Position numbers and translations under genes: made by a program
Source of the DNA: Vibrio maerlii
GTDB lineage: Bacteria > Pseudomonadota > Gammaproteobacteria > Enterobacterales > Vibrionaceae
Length of the DNA stretch: 64,000 nucleotides
Direction: 5' to 3'
Assembly: GCF_003415655.1 (NCBI RefSeq)
Contig: NZ_QRHC01000002.1
Location: 186,008 to 250,007, forward strand
Notes under the pieces: model-generated
Told to the model about the DNA's origin: nothing
What the model saw: the letters and a program-made list of their open reading frames with translations, nothing else
The model's database searches: none
Shown: positions 8,540 through 17,648 of the stretch, piece by piece
Position numbering within the stretch: position 1 is the first letter of the stretch
How the letters are laid out: the number at the start of each line of letters is the position of its first letter

Positions 8540-10309
8540 TTAGTTGTAGTGTCTATCTGTATCAGGGTTAGCATTAAACGGTTGGTCAATATCCTGACGA
8601 ATCGACCAAGTTTGGCGACGATACATCTCAGGGTATGCCCAATCTTTCTCAACTAAGCCTACATCTGCAACGTAGTTATCCCAAATTGTCATCATCTCTT
8701 TGACCAGTTCAGGCTTTAACTCGGTAATATCGGTTTGCTCGGCAGGGTCATTCGCTAGGTCGAACAGCTTCCAACCTTTACCATCACGTTTCTGATACTT
8801 CGCCGCCATAAAGCGAAGCTTGTGATTTTTGTACACGACTGACTTAAAGCCATTCAGCTCTAGGATCACGGGCTCGTCCGCTGTACGGTGCTGAGCAACG
8901 TCACCCTCTAAGAATGGTGCCGCAGACTTGCCGTTAAACTCATACAGATCGTGACCATTAAATCTGGTTGGTTTCACTGCACCTGCCCAGTCAAGAATTG
9001 TAGGGGTGATATCGGTGACATGCATGTTGCCGGATTGGGTGAAACCTTCACGCTTATCAATCCCTTTACCTGCAATGATCATTGGTACGCGAATGCCGCC
9101 CTGACCAGAGGTGGTTTTGTAGTAGGCAAATGGTGTTGAAGATGCCTCAGCAAAGCCAGCACCCATAGAAACAAACGACGACGGTTTACCAATATTGTCG
9201 TAAGAGTTATCAAATTGCTCCATGAACGGCGCGGTGTTACCGGTGTAGTTGGTCGATGGTTTTGGACCTGAACCGTTATCGTGAGTGTAAATGAAGATGG
9301 TGTTCTCGTACTCACCAATATCTTTTAGGTGCTGAACAAGGCGACCAACGTTGTGGTCCATATTGGCAATCATCGCCGCATAAACAGACATGATTTTCGC
9401 TGCTCGTTTTTGTTCTTCTTCTGACAGTTGATCCCACGGTTTGTAATCACCGTTGTTACGTACATCAGCAGTATCTTGTGACACTAAACCCAGCTCTTTC
9501 ACACGTGCAAGTCGTGTTTGACGAATCTTGTCGTAACCCTGTTCATACATACTTGGGTCAAACTTATCTAGCCACTCATCTGGGGCATGCAACGGATCAT
9601 GTGGGGACGTAAATGCCGCATAAGCGAAGATAGGCTGTTCGGGCTTCTCTTCACCAATATATTCGATCAGTTTGTCTACATAGTAATCTGAAGAGTAAAA
9701 ATCACGAGGTAACTCATTCACACGTTCACCGTTTTCACGATAAAAGAAAAAAGGAGCTTCAAAAGGGTTCATGGGTAGTTGATCACCAAAGTGAGAAATA
9801 CCACCGCCAGTAAACTCAAACGAGTGCTCAAAACCACGCGCCTTAGCTGACTGAGGATAATTTGATCCAAGATGCCATTTACCCGCCATCATCGTCTTAT
9901 AACCTTCTGATTTTAAAACTTCAGCGACAGTAATTACGCTATTATTCAATGCCCCCTCATAACCTTTGATACCTACTTGGTTTGAGGACATAAGCGGAGG
10001 CATGTTACCCAGTCCAGCTTTATGGTTGTCCACACCTGTCAGTAGCATGGAACGGGTTGGTGCCGACATTGGGTTGGTGTAGTAGTCCGTCATTTTCACC
10101 CCATCTTCTGCTAACGCACAGATGTTTGGCGTTGGAATTTCACCACCGTAACAAGAGAGGTCAGAGAAGCCCATGTCATCGGTCATGATCAAAACAACAT
10201 TGGGTTGAGCTGAATCGGTATTGTCGCTGGATGCCGCTTGGCTATCGAGGCTTGGAAGCGTAGCTACCCCTGCTGTAGCGACAGCGAGCGCGGTTTTTTG
10301 TAGTTTCAT
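8540..10309 (-). CDS. atsA: Ser-type arylsulfatase, exported (AtsA-type)
   Basis: 589 residues. A Sec signal peptide covers residues 1-25 (cleavage near SQA/A). The alkaline-phosphatase-fold sulfatase domain has the metal site MTDDMGFSD (Asp44, Asp45) and the signature S-A-P-T-R-S at Ser82-Ser87, followed by MLLTGVDNHKAGLGNM, as in AtsA-type arylsulfatases. Serine in place of cysteine means formylglycine can only be made by an anSME such as the neighbouring gene product. TYTHDNGSG-type metal ligands follow near residue 345. It hydrolyses sulfate esters in the periplasm; the natural ester is unknown. A 6+6 inverted repeat AACTTG-AG-CAAGTT (10375-10388) lies about 66 bases upstream and could be an operator. 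Confidence 0.93.
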   Translation of the reverse strand: MKLQKTALAVATAGVATLPSLDSQAASSDNTDSAQPNVVLIMTDDMGFSDLSCYGGEIPTPNICALAEDGVKMTDYYTNPMSAPTRSMLLTGVDNHKAGLGNMPPLMSSNQVGIKGYEGALNNSVITVAEVLKSEGYKTMMAGKWHLGSNYPQSAKARGFEHSFEFTGGGISHFGDQLPMNPFEAPFFFYRENGERVNELPRDFYSSDYYVDKLIEYIGEEKPEQPIFAYAAFTSPHDPLHAPDEWLDKFDPSMYEQGYDKIRQTRLARVKELGLVSQDTADVRNNGDYKPWDQLSEEEQKRAAKIMSVYAAMIANMDHNVGRLVQHLKDIGEYENTIFIYTHDNGSGPKPSTNYTGNTAPFMEQFDNSYDNIGKPSSFVSMGAGFAEASSTPFAYYKTTSGQGGIRVPMIIAGKGIDKREGFTQSGNMHVTDITPTILDWAGAVKPTRFNGHDLYEFNGKSAAPFLEGDVAQHRTADEPVILELNGFKSVVYKNHKLRFMAAKYQKRDGKGWKLFDLANDPAEQTDITELKPELVKEMMTIWDNYVADVGLVEKDWAYPEMYRRQTWSIRQDIDQPFNANPDTDRHYN

Positions 10310-10374
10310 TGTTTCACCTGGATTTAATTTTATTAGTAAGGCAAAACTGATCTTATTGAACTATTTCGTTATTT

Positions 10375-10388
10375 AACTTGAGCAAGTT
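10375..10388. promoter_or_regulatory. Inverted repeat upstream of the Ser-type sulfatase gene
   Basis: AACTTG-AG-CAAGTT is a perfect 6-bp inverted repeat about 66 bases before the sulfatase ATG, a plausible regulator site. No regulator can be assigned. Confidence 0.35.
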
Positions 10389-10479
10389 CAGACTATTTAG
10401 GCTAATAATTCCCGTAAAAAGAAATCTATTTCCCAACAAAAATAACAATTAAATTAATAATATATCCCATATCTCAAAA

Positions 10480-10509
10480 AATAAAAAAGGGGCTCTGTAA
10501 TAGAGCCCC
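10480..10509 (-). terminator. Intrinsic terminator at the end of the BKACE operon
   Basis: GGGGCTCT and AGAGCCCC form an 8-bp GC-rich stem, followed on the minus strand by a T6 run and more T-rich sequence. It separates the BKACE operon from the sulfatase transcription unit. Confidence 0.85.
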
Positions 10510-10571
10510 AAGCAAGGTAAGTATGTCGTGTTTGCCTAATTATTATCTAATGTCAGGTTTAGGTCGCTTTA

Positions 10572-11492
10572 TTATTCGTAGCTCTTCCATGACGGGAAGT
10601 TCGCTTTGTTCAACTTCAGGATTTGACGCGCTTCATCCGGCGTTGCAATCTCAAGATCATTCAGCTCTAGCATCTTCTTAGTACGCTCTACAAACTCAAC
10701 GTTTGATTTCGCTAGCTGGCCACGGCGGAATAGCACGTTATCTTCCATACCAACACGAAGGTGACCGCCTAACGCGATTACTGCGTTAATCATTGGTAGG
10801 TGGTTACGACCAATACCTAGTGCACCCCAAGTAAAGTTTTCACCCCAGAAGCGACGAACTTCTTCTAGCATTTGTAGAAGGATATGTACTTCTGCTGGTG
10901 AGCCACCCGCAGCACCAAGCACAAACTGGAAGTGAGGCGCTGTGAATGGGTTTGCAATTTCTGGCGTACCTTCTTCACGCTTCGCATTCGCTTTGTTGAT
11001 TTGGTCACGATAGAACTTCACGTTGTGGATCATACCAATATCGAAGATTTCGATTTCTGGCATCACGTTGTGCTTTGGCATTTCAACAAGAAGCTTGCTA
11101 AGGAAGCGAGGGCTGTTTTCAAAGATAACCGAATGCATCCAGTTCATTGTACCTGCATCGCACGTAGCGATTTCTGGGTGAAGCTCTTGGAATGGCAGCA
11201 TACGAATTTCATCCGTTGCATTCAGGTCGCCAGACGTCGTTAGGTTAAGTACGATGTCACACTCAGCATCACGTACATAGCCAACAACTTCACGGAATTT
11301 TGCAATGTCCATTGATGAGTTTGTCTCGTCATCACGAACATGGATATGAGCGATAGAAGCACCAGCTGCGTGACAAGCGATGATTTCATCAGCTTGTTCA
11401 CGAGGCGTTAGTGGCACAAATTCAGATTGTTCTTTTTTAGGGAAAGCACCAGTACAAGCAACAGTTAGGATACGTTTATTAGCTAGAGACAT
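10572..11492 (-). CDS. Beta-keto acid cleavage enzyme (BKACE, DUF849)
   Basis: 306 residues, the normal BKACE length. The Zn-binding pair is seen at His49 and His51 (AHIHVRDDE), with downstream landmarks FVLGAAGGSPAEV and the VGMEDN motif near residue 242. BKACEs condense a beta-keto acid with acetyl-CoA and split it to acetoacetate plus a new acyl-CoA, as in lysine fermentation (Kce) and dehydrocarnitine cleavage. It is the last gene of the minus-strand set, with the CoA-transferase and thiolase needed to recover acetyl-CoA from acetoacetate upstream. The R-group of the keto acid cannot be read from sequence alone. Confidence 0.92.
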   Translation of the reverse strand: MSLANKRILTVACTGAFPKKEQSEFVPLTPREQADEIIACHAAGASIAHIHVRDDETNSSMDIAKFREVVGYVRDAECDIVLNLTTSGDLNATDEIRMLPFQELHPEIATCDAGTMNWMHSVIFENSPRFLSKLLVEMPKHNVMPEIEIFDIGMIHNVKFYRDQINKANAKREEGTPEIANPFTAPHFQFVLGAAGGSPAEVHILLQMLEEVRRFWGENFTWGALGIGRNHLPMINAVIALGGHLRVGMEDNVLFRRGQLAKSNVEFVERTKKMLELNDLEIATPDEARQILKLNKANFPSWKSYE

Positions 11493-11584
11493 AATAGGAC
11501 CTCTTATTTTTTAAAATTATTTGGGAATTTTCCCGATATTTGTTTATGTCCCGCACATCATCATGCGGGGTTTATTAATTCGAT

Positions 11585-12769
11585 TTACGCGTTTTCATTT
11601 TCAACGACTAGAGCAACGCCTTGACCGCCGCCAATACACAGTGTTGCTAGGCCGTAGCGCTCATTACGCTTGGTTAGCTCATGCACAAGAGTCACGAGAA
11701 TTCGAGCACCACTTGCACCGATTGGGTGACCTATCGCAATCGCGCCACCGTTAACGTTAGTGATTGCTGGGTCTAAATCTAAGCCTTTCACAACCGATAG
11801 CGCTTGAGAGGCAAAAGCTTCATTCGCTTCAACTAGATTTAGGTCGCGAACTTCAAGACCTGCTTTTTTCAACGCTTTTTCTGAAGCGGGTACGGGTGCA
11901 TAACCCATGACTTCAGGATCAACACCTGCTGCACCTTGAGAGCGAATCGTCACCATCGGTGTCAGACCCAGCTCTTCTGCTTTACCTTTGCTCATCAGAA
12001 CAAGTGCTGCTGCGCCATCATTCAAGCCCGATGCGTTTGCTGCCGTTACGGTGCCGTCTTTCTTAAATGCTGGGCGAGGTTTGCTGATAGTTTCCAGCGT
12101 CGCGCCAAAGCGTGGGAACTCATCGGTATCAACAACGGTGTCACCACGGCGGCCCGAAATTGTGTGTGGCGCAATTTCGTCTTTAAACTTGCCAGTAGTA
12201 ATCGCGGCTTCTGCACGGTTTTGTGATTGAACAGCGTAAGCGTCTTGCTCTGCACGAGAGATATCGTATTTTTCAGCTAAATTCTCAGCTGTGATGCCCA
12301 TATGGAAGCCGCCAAATGCATCAACCAAACCATCATTAAGCATGGTGTCAGTCAGCTGTGAGTGACCCATTTTCACACCAGTACGGTGAGAACCTAGGAT
12401 GTGCGCAGCGTTAGACATTGATTCTGCGCCACCAGCAACAACGATTTCAGCCTCACCGGTTTGAATCTGTAGTACCGCATCCATGACTGCCTTGAGGCCC
12501 GAGCCACAAACCATAGACACGACGTTCGCTGTTGCTTCATCTGGGATACCTGCAAATTTGGCAACCTGGCGAGCAGGGTTTTGACCAAGCCCTGCAGAGA
12601 GCACGTTACCAAAAATAAGGTTATCCACTTGCTCCGGTTTTACTTTCGCCGCTTCTAATGCTGCTTTAACAGCTGTCACGCCAAGATCAATCGGAGAGAT
12701 ATTGGTAAAAGCACCTAGGTAGGCACCAATCGCTGTGCGTTTTGCACTGACAATTACTACGTCTTTCAT
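11585..12769 (-). CDS. Acetyl-CoA C-acetyltransferase (thiolase)
   Basis: 394 residues when started at the ATG at 12769, preceded by AAAGGA; an upstream ATG at 12838 would add a non-homologous 23-residue leader. Catalytic Cys88 lies in MVCGSGLKA, followed by NVNGGAIAIGHPIGASGAR and the C-terminal CIGGGQG active-site loop. It should split acetoacetyl-CoA into two acetyl-CoA, recycling the co-substrate of BKACE. It lies between the cyclase and BKACE genes, downstream of a strong hairpin (12919-12941) that may partly uncouple it from the upstream genes. Confidence 0.95.
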   Translation of the reverse strand: MKDVVIVSAKRTAIGAYLGAFTNISPIDLGVTAVKAALEAAKVKPEQVDNLIFGNVLSAGLGQNPARQVAKFAGIPDEATANVVSMVCGSGLKAVMDAVLQIQTGEAEIVVAGGAESMSNAAHILGSHRTGVKMGHSQLTDTMLNDGLVDAFGGFHMGITAENLAEKYDISRAEQDAYAVQSQNRAEAAITTGKFKDEIAPHTISGRRGDTVVDTDEFPRFGATLETISKPRPAFKKDGTVTAANASGLNDGAAALVLMSKGKAEELGLTPMVTIRSQGAAGVDPEVMGYAPVPASEKALKKAGLEVRDLNLVEANEAFASQALSVVKGLDLDPAITNVNGGAIAIGHPIGASGARILVTLVHELTKRNERYGLATLCIGGGQGVALVVENENA

Positions 12770-12918
12770 GGGAATCCTTTTGTTTCTCGTTAAGAGTTCA
12801 TACTCTTTTGTTCTATTCTTCCGATGCATTCGCATCATGATGTTTTACTGGCTACAAATGCCATGGCTATTGAATCTTTTTTAGAGTCTATAGCGATGAA
12901 ATCTAAGTGATTTAAAGA

Positions 12919-12941
12919 AAGCTGGGGCACTGCCCCAGCTT
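12919..12941 (-). terminator. Strong internal hairpin between cyclase and thiolase genes
   Basis: AAGCTGGGGCA and TGCCCCAGCTT form an 11-bp stem with a single-base loop. On the minus strand it is followed by TTCTTTAAAT, a short imperfect T-run. It could act as a partial terminator, splitting the operon into upstream and downstream expression levels, or as an mRNA stabiliser. Confidence 0.65.
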
Positions 12942-12969
12942 GGAGCTAATCAGAAATTAAGTGCAGTGA

Positions 12970-13929
12970 TTAGTGATCACCGTATGGGTATAGACGGTCA
13001 GGTACATTGTTCACCTTGTCTGCATCAATCACAGCCATTAGACGAGTCATAGAGCCATCACCACAGTAAAGGTTTAGTGGAGCACCTACGATGTCGAAGC
13101 GCTGACCAGCAACTTTCGCGATTTGGCCACCGACGTTTTCCCAACCTACTTTACCGTTACCTAGAAGTAGCTTGTGGCAAGGTTCCCAGACACCGTTACA
13201 TAAGCCTTTTTCTTCCACTAGACCATAAAGGTCGTTGTATGCCGCTTCACCATGGATCTCTTTGTATAGTTCACGGTCAAAGTGTGCGTACTCTTCGATA
13301 CCAAACTTCTCGATGTACTCTTCTTTCAGTGGCAGACCTGAGTAACCTTCTAGGTTCATGGATAACTTCCCTGCACATTTCTCACCGATAGAAGTGTGTA
13401 GTGGGTGGTCAAGTGCTTGTTGGTCTACACCGAGTGCTTTGATGTCGTGTTTCATGCACCAGTGGCCAACAGATGCGCCCACGCCTGTTGCATAGTGGTA
13501 GTACTGCTTAGTGTCATCCCATAGGCTTGACATACCTGTATAGATGATAACGATCATGTCTTTTAGATCTTCAACCTCTAGCCCATCAATCTTAGCCACG
13601 GCCTCATCCATGTGCTCAGCTTTGATCAGTGTCCACTGTGGCAAGTGAGACAGGTCAAGACATACCGCTTTACCGCAGTAAGATTCCAGCTCCATTTCAT
13701 GAGTGTAACGAGCACGGCGACCGTCGAACTCAGTTTCAATAACATGACGAGGTGAATCTGCGTGAGTACCACAGTGCATTGGCATTTTGAAGAATTGAGT
13801 CAAAACACCAGATTTCGCTAGACCGTGCGCACGCGTAATCTCAGGTTGTGGGAAGTAAGGCCACTGTGGAGACTGAGAGCCGATTGGGTGAGATAGGTCG
13901 ATTAATTTTTTACCTTCAAAGATAGACAT
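12970..13929 (-). CDS. Cyclase-family metal hydrolase (PF04199 type)
   Basis: 319 residues from the ATG at 13929, which has an AAGGAAAA ribosome-binding site; the longer frame from 13965 lacks support. It starts with KLIDLSHPIG and carries the family metal motif HCGTHADSPRH, matching HxGTHxDxPxH. Relatives include kynurenine formamidase and isatin hydrolase, which open amide or ring bonds with a divalent metal. It is longer than kynurenine formamidase (about 210 residues) and contains an inserted central segment. In this operon it may hydrolyse a cyclic or amide intermediate before the dehydrogenase steps. Confidence 0.88.
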   Translation of the reverse strand: MSIFEGKKLIDLSHPIGSQSPQWPYFPQPEITRAHGLAKSGVLTQFFKMPMHCGTHADSPRHVIETEFDGRRARYTHEMELESYCGKAVCLDLSHLPQWTLIKAEHMDEAVAKIDGLEVEDLKDMIVIIYTGMSSLWDDTKQYYHYATGVGASVGHWCMKHDIKALGVDQQALDHPLHTSIGEKCAGKLSMNLEGYSGLPLKEEYIEKFGIEEYAHFDRELYKEIHGEAAYNDLYGLVEEKGLCNGVWEPCHKLLLGNGKVGWENVGGQIAKVAGQRFDIVGAPLNLYCGDGSMTRLMAVIDADKVNNVPDRLYPYGDH

Positions 13930-14026
13930 TGTTCTTTTCCTTTTATTCTTTGGGTCGGCTTGCACTTACGAACGAAATCGAGAGGTGTTCTGGCAAGCCC
14001 TGAGGTTTGTTCTTTTATGCCAAGCG

Positions 14027-14986
14027 TTATGCTTCTTCTAACTGCTCGCGGCGATACTTCGTTTGGTCGATGAGATACTTGAACAAGTTGTTCTTCGACT
14101 CTGTTGCTTGCTCGGGGGTCCAGTTTTGGAAACCTTCACCAGTTGCAAAACCGCTCTTACCTTGCTCAACCAACTCTTGCAGTTTCTTGCTTGGCTCTAC
14201 ACCTGAGTAAAGGTGCTCAAACATGTATTTGTGAATGTTTAGGCTCAGCTCTGTCGATACCATGTCTGCATTTTCAAACGGAGCAAGTTGTGGAACGCGG
14301 AAACCAAATGAGTTCTTAATGCAATCATCGATAGTTTTCGGGTCTGCGATGCCTTCATCTAGCATGTAGAATGCTTCACGCCACAATGCATGTTGCAGAC
14401 GGTTCGCTAAGAAACCCGGTACGTCTTTCATACATTTAGCAGGGGCTTTGCCACAATCTTCTAGTAGGTCAAACGCAACCTGGAATATCGCGTCGTCGGT
14501 ATCTTCGGTACGAATCACTTCTACAAGAGGGATCAGTACCGCAGGGTTCCAGAAGTGCATGCCGATAACGCGATCTTTCTTCTCGACAACTTCAGCGATT
14601 TCAGTGATAGATTTCACAGAGGTACCTGATGCGAAGATACAGTCTGGGCGTGCATACTTCTCCATTTCTTGGAATGTCGCGTGTTTAATGTCCATCACCT
14701 CCGGCACAGATTCAAAGATAAGGTCTGCATTCTCGTATGCTTCAATCGCGTCAGCCGTAATGTTGATGCGGTCAAGAATCTCAGACTTCTTACTTTCTTC
14801 GAGCAAGCCTTCTTGAATAAACATATCCAGTTGGCCACTCATGTCTTCTACAGCAGAACATTTAGCCACGTTACGGGTTTTAATTGTTACGTTACGTCCG
14901 CCTGCCGCGAAAATTTGCGCAATACCTACGCCCATCATTCCTGAGCCGCCAGCGATAGTGATGTTTTTAATGTCTTGGTGCTTCAT
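14027..14986 (-). CDS. 3-hydroxyacyl-CoA dehydrogenase-family enzyme (carnitine-dehydrogenase-like)
   Basis: 319 residues. An N-terminal Rossmann domain (AGGSGMMGVGIAQ) is followed by the family's catalytic region (GMHFWNPAVLIPLVEVI) and the helical C-terminal domain (DVPGFLANRLQHALWREAF). I chose the second ATG (14986) because AAGGA abuts the first. The neighbouring SDR stop codon lies a few bases upstream, so the two are tightly spaced. Carnitine dehydrogenases belong to this family and pair with a BKACE, so this enzyme may make the beta-keto acid that BKACE cleaves. Substrate not determined. Confidence 0.9.
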   Translation of the reverse strand: MKHQDIKNITIAGGSGMMGVGIAQIFAAGGRNVTIKTRNVAKCSAVEDMSGQLDMFIQEGLLEESKKSEILDRINITADAIEAYENADLIFESVPEVMDIKHATFQEMEKYARPDCIFASGTSVKSITEIAEVVEKKDRVIGMHFWNPAVLIPLVEVIRTEDTDDAIFQVAFDLLEDCGKAPAKCMKDVPGFLANRLQHALWREAFYMLDEGIADPKTIDDCIKNSFGFRVPQLAPFENADMVSTELSLNIHKYMFEHLYSGVEPSKKLQELVEQGKSGFATGEGFQNWTPEQATESKNNLFKYLIDQTKYRREQLEEA

Positions 14987-14995
14987 AGTCATTCC

Positions 14996-15811
14996 TTAGC
15001 CTGCTGTGCAGCCGCCATCTACATAGATGATTTGGCCGTTGATGAAGTTAGATGCAGGTGCAGATAGGAATAGAACCAGACCAATCATGTCGCTTGTTTC
15101 TGCTACTCGTCCCATCGGTAAACGCGCTAGGAATGGCGCTATACGCTTTGGATCTTCACAGATTTCTTGCGTTAGCGGCGACTTAACCAACGTCGGTGCA
15201 ATTGCATTGACGTTAATCGTGAAGCCTTCCTTCGCGCCTTTTAGCGACCATTCAGTAGAAAGCTGTTTAGTGAGGCTATCTACCGCAGCTTTTGATGCTG
15301 AGTAAGCTGTGTAGCCATCAGGGTGACCACAAAAGCCGCGAACTGAAGAAGTGTTCACAATCTTGCCGTGGCCTTGTTTCATGAAGTATTGACCGAAGAT
15401 TTGGCAAGGAACCAAAGTACCTGTCACGTTAACATTCATTACTTGGTTGAACTTGTCTGTCGGCATCTCTTCAGCGGGAGCGCGGAAAGCCATACCTGCA
15501 TTGTTCACTAAAATATCAATACGACCAAAGCGTGTATCGATTTCATCGACTAGCTCTTGCACCTTTTGTGGGTCAGTCACATCAGAGGTAATCGCATGAC
15601 ACTCGCCACCGATTTCACGTACTGATGCAACCGTCTCTTCTAAAGTTTGCATGTTGCGAGCTGTTACCACGACCTTAGCGCCATGTAGAGCAAACGCTTG
15701 AGCGTAAGCCGCACCTAGTGTTCCGTTACCACCGGTAATTACAGCTACCTTGTCTTTTAGGTCGAAAATGTTTTGAGCAAAGTCATTGCTCCATGTTGAG
15801 GTCATCGCCAT
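14996..15811 (-). CDS. Short-chain dehydrogenase/reductase (SDR)
   Basis: 271 residues. NAD(P)-binding motif TGGNGTLG near residue 26, LVNNAGMAF, and the catalytic Ser-Tyr-Lys in NTSSVRGF...YTAYSASK. Ends FINGQIIYVDGGCTAG, a classical SDR tail. It uses the ATG at 15811 with AAGGATT at good spacing. It sits directly before the 3-hydroxyacyl-CoA-dehydrogenase-type gene. Two dehydrogenases in one operon could handle two oxidation steps or two stereoisomers of one hydroxy acid (inference). Confidence 0.92.
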   Translation of the reverse strand: MAMTSTWSNDFAQNIFDLKDKVAVITGGNGTLGAAYAQAFALHGAKVVVTARNMQTLEETVASVREIGGECHAITSDVTDPQKVQELVDEIDTRFGRIDILVNNAGMAFRAPAEEMPTDKFNQVMNVNVTGTLVPCQIFGQYFMKQGHGKIVNTSSVRGFCGHPDGYTAYSASKAAVDSLTKQLSTEWSLKGAKEGFTINVNAIAPTLVKSPLTQEICEDPKRIAPFLARLPMGRVAETSDMIGLVLFLSAPASNFINGQIIYVDGGCTAG

Positions 15812-15869
15812 AGCGTAATCCTTAAAATTTCACGTATTTTTTATTCTTTGATTCAATCAGATAGGGTGA

Positions 15870-16226
15870 TTAACTAGTTGATACAGTTACTAATACTGTC
15901 GATGTCTGATTTGTTTTGTTAACAACCTTACGGCCTTCATTTGGCAGGATGGCAATCGAGTCTCCCGCTGTCAGTGTGTACTCTTGTGCGTTGGCATCAA
16001 TCACTGTGATTTCACCGCTTACGACGAAGTAAGTTTTCTCAAACTCAGCGCCAAACGTGCCCTCTTCGTACTGCATTTCTGCACCACCATTTGGTAAGAA
16101 ATGAGAAAGGCCTTGCCAAAATTTCGTAACCCCACTCTCTTCAGTGCCTTGTAGCTTCAGCGCGACCATGCCGTGGTGAGCAGGTGGGTTATACGGGTTA
16201 ACATCGGTCAGATTAATTTGTTTCAT
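15870..16226 (-). CDS. Small single-domain cupin protein
   Basis: 118 residues forming one cupin barrel. The first cupin motif region is degenerate (EGTFGAEFEKTYFVVSGEITV) and lacks the usual pair of histidines; the second is LTAGDSIAILPNEGRKVVN. The loss of canonical metal ligands means an enzymatic role cannot be assumed. The stop is 2 bases before the next ORF boundary, indicating tight operon packing between CoA-transferase B and the SDR. Confidence 0.85.
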   Translation of the reverse strand: MKQINLTDVNPYNPPAHHGMVALKLQGTEESGVTKFWQGLSHFLPNGGAEMQYEEGTFGAEFEKTYFVVSGEITVIDANAQEYTLTAGDSIAILPNEGRKVVNKTNQTSTVLVTVSTS

Positions 16227-16228
16227 TG

Positions 16229-16891
16229 TTATGCTCCGAACGTGATTACGTTTTCTGGAATGATTAATTCTGTAGCTGTCTTTTGAATGACTTCTTCAAT
16301 GCTGCTGTGCGGCGCCACTTCTTTGAGCATCAGCCCCTCTGGTACCACTTCAATCACCGCGAGTTCGGTAATGATTAAGTTCACTTGGCCTTTTGCCGTC
16401 AGCGGTAGAGTACATTTGTTAAGAATCTTGCTTTCACCATGCTTGTTGCAGTGTTCCATCATGATGATCACGCGTTTAGCGCCACTCACCAAGTCCATTG
16501 CGCCGCCCATGCCCGCAACAAGTTTTTTAGGAATCATGTAGTTAGCAAGGTTGCCGTAGCGGTCAACTTCCATCGCGCCAAGGACAGTCGCATCAACATG
16601 ACCACCTCGAATCAATGAGAAAGACAAACTTGAGTCAAAGTAAGCTGCACCCTCAATCGCTGTTTTTGGTGAGCCTCCTGCATCGGTCAGTTCCCAATCT
16701 TCATCACCGTCTGCTGGCGAACCTGCAATGCCGACCATTCCGTTTTCTGACTGAAAGACAACGTGTTTATCTGGGTCAACAAAACCTGCAACTAGGGTTG
16801 GCATACCGATACCAAGGTTCACTAGGTCCCCTTTATTTAGCTCTTGAGCAACACGCTGTGCGACAAGATTCCTCATCTGCTTCTTATCCAT
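16229..16891 (-). CDS. 3-oxoacid CoA-transferase, subunit B
   Basis: 220 residues, the usual length for the beta subunit of AtoAD/ScoAB-type enzymes. It has NLGIGMPTLV near residue 23 and the catalytic-glutamate motif SENGMVG near residue 52, plus GAxxFDSSLSFSLIRGGHVD. It should form a heterotetramer with the adjacent A subunit and move CoA onto acetoacetate (or the released acid). Five bases separate it from subunit A. Confidence 0.94.
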   Translation of the reverse strand: MDKKQMRNLVAQRVAQELNKGDLVNLGIGMPTLVAGFVDPDKHVVFQSENGMVGIAGSPADGDEDWELTDAGGSPKTAIEGAAYFDSSLSFSLIRGGHVDATVLGAMEVDRYGNLANYMIPKKLVAGMGGAMDLVSGAKRVIIMMEHCNKHGESKILNKCTLPLTAKGQVNLIITELAVIEVVPEGLMLKEVAPHSSIEEVIQKTATELIIPENVITFGA

Positions 16892-16896
16892 GTCAA

Positions 16897-17547
16897 CTAC
16901 TCCACGATGTAATCAATCAATACAGAAGGGGTGGTAAAGGCATCTACTGGGTACACGCCTGCATCAACCACTTCATCCGGCTCAACCAACACCATTTCGG
17001 CAGCTGTTGCCATTACAGGGTTAAAGTTCTTAGTGGTCTTGTTGTAGAAGGTGTTGCCGAACACATCACAAGTCGACGCTTTAAGCAGAGACACATCGGC
17101 TTTACGTGGAAGCTCAAGCAAGAACTCTTCGTCGTTAATTTCAATCACGCGTTTGCCTTCTTGAACCAACGTGCCCACTCCGGTTTTGGTCAGTACACCA
17201 CCAAGGCCGGCACCTGCAGCGCGAATCTGCTCAACCAGTGTGCCTTGTGGAACCAGTTCAACCTCCATCTCACCGCTGTTCATCTTGTCACCAGCAGCAC
17301 GATTCAAACCAATATGTGAAGCCACCAGCTTGCTCACTTGACCCGATTCAATCAGCTTGCCAACACCTTTGCCCGGTAGACCAGCATCGTTACAGATGAT
17401 TGTTAGGTTTTTCACGCCGCTTTCAACGATGGCATCAATAACCTTTTCTGGTGAACCAATTGTCATAAAACCACCTACCATCAAGGTCATGCCGTCTTCG
17501 ATTTTGGCGACTGCTTGCTGAGGTGATAGGACTGTTTTCAGTAACAT
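16897..17547 (-). CDS. 3-oxoacid CoA-transferase, subunit A
   Basis: 216 residues with the family N-terminal pattern VGGFMTIGSPEKVIDA, the central GKLIESGQVSKLVASHIG, and the LIEYIVE-like tail. It is the first gene of the eight-gene minus-strand set ending in BKACE, with a 460-base gap upstream containing two TTGCA-N4-TGCAA palindromes. With subunit B it should activate acetoacetate to acetoacetyl-CoA for thiolysis. Confidence 0.94.
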   Translation of the reverse strand: MLLKTVLSPQQAVAKIEDGMTLMVGGFMTIGSPEKVIDAIVESGVKNLTIICNDAGLPGKGVGKLIESGQVSKLVASHIGLNRAAGDKMNSGEMEVELVPQGTLVEQIRAAGAGLGGVLTKTGVGTLVQEGKRVIEINDEEFLLELPRKADVSLLKASTCDVFGNTFYNKTTKNFNPVMATAAEMVLVEPDEVVDAGVYPVDAFTTPSVLIDYIVE

Positions 17548-17648
17548 TGTCTTATCTCACTTTCGTCTCTATGGACGACTTTCGTTTCGTTGAGGGCAAG
17601 ATTACGCCGATGGATGTTGCATCAGAATGGCACTGACGAAAGGAAACG

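Noticed and set aside
16615..17319. 234-codon plus-strand ORF opposite the CoA-transferase genes
   Set aside because: It spans two well-supported minus-strand genes and has no domain resemblance; long antisense frames are common opposite such codon usage.
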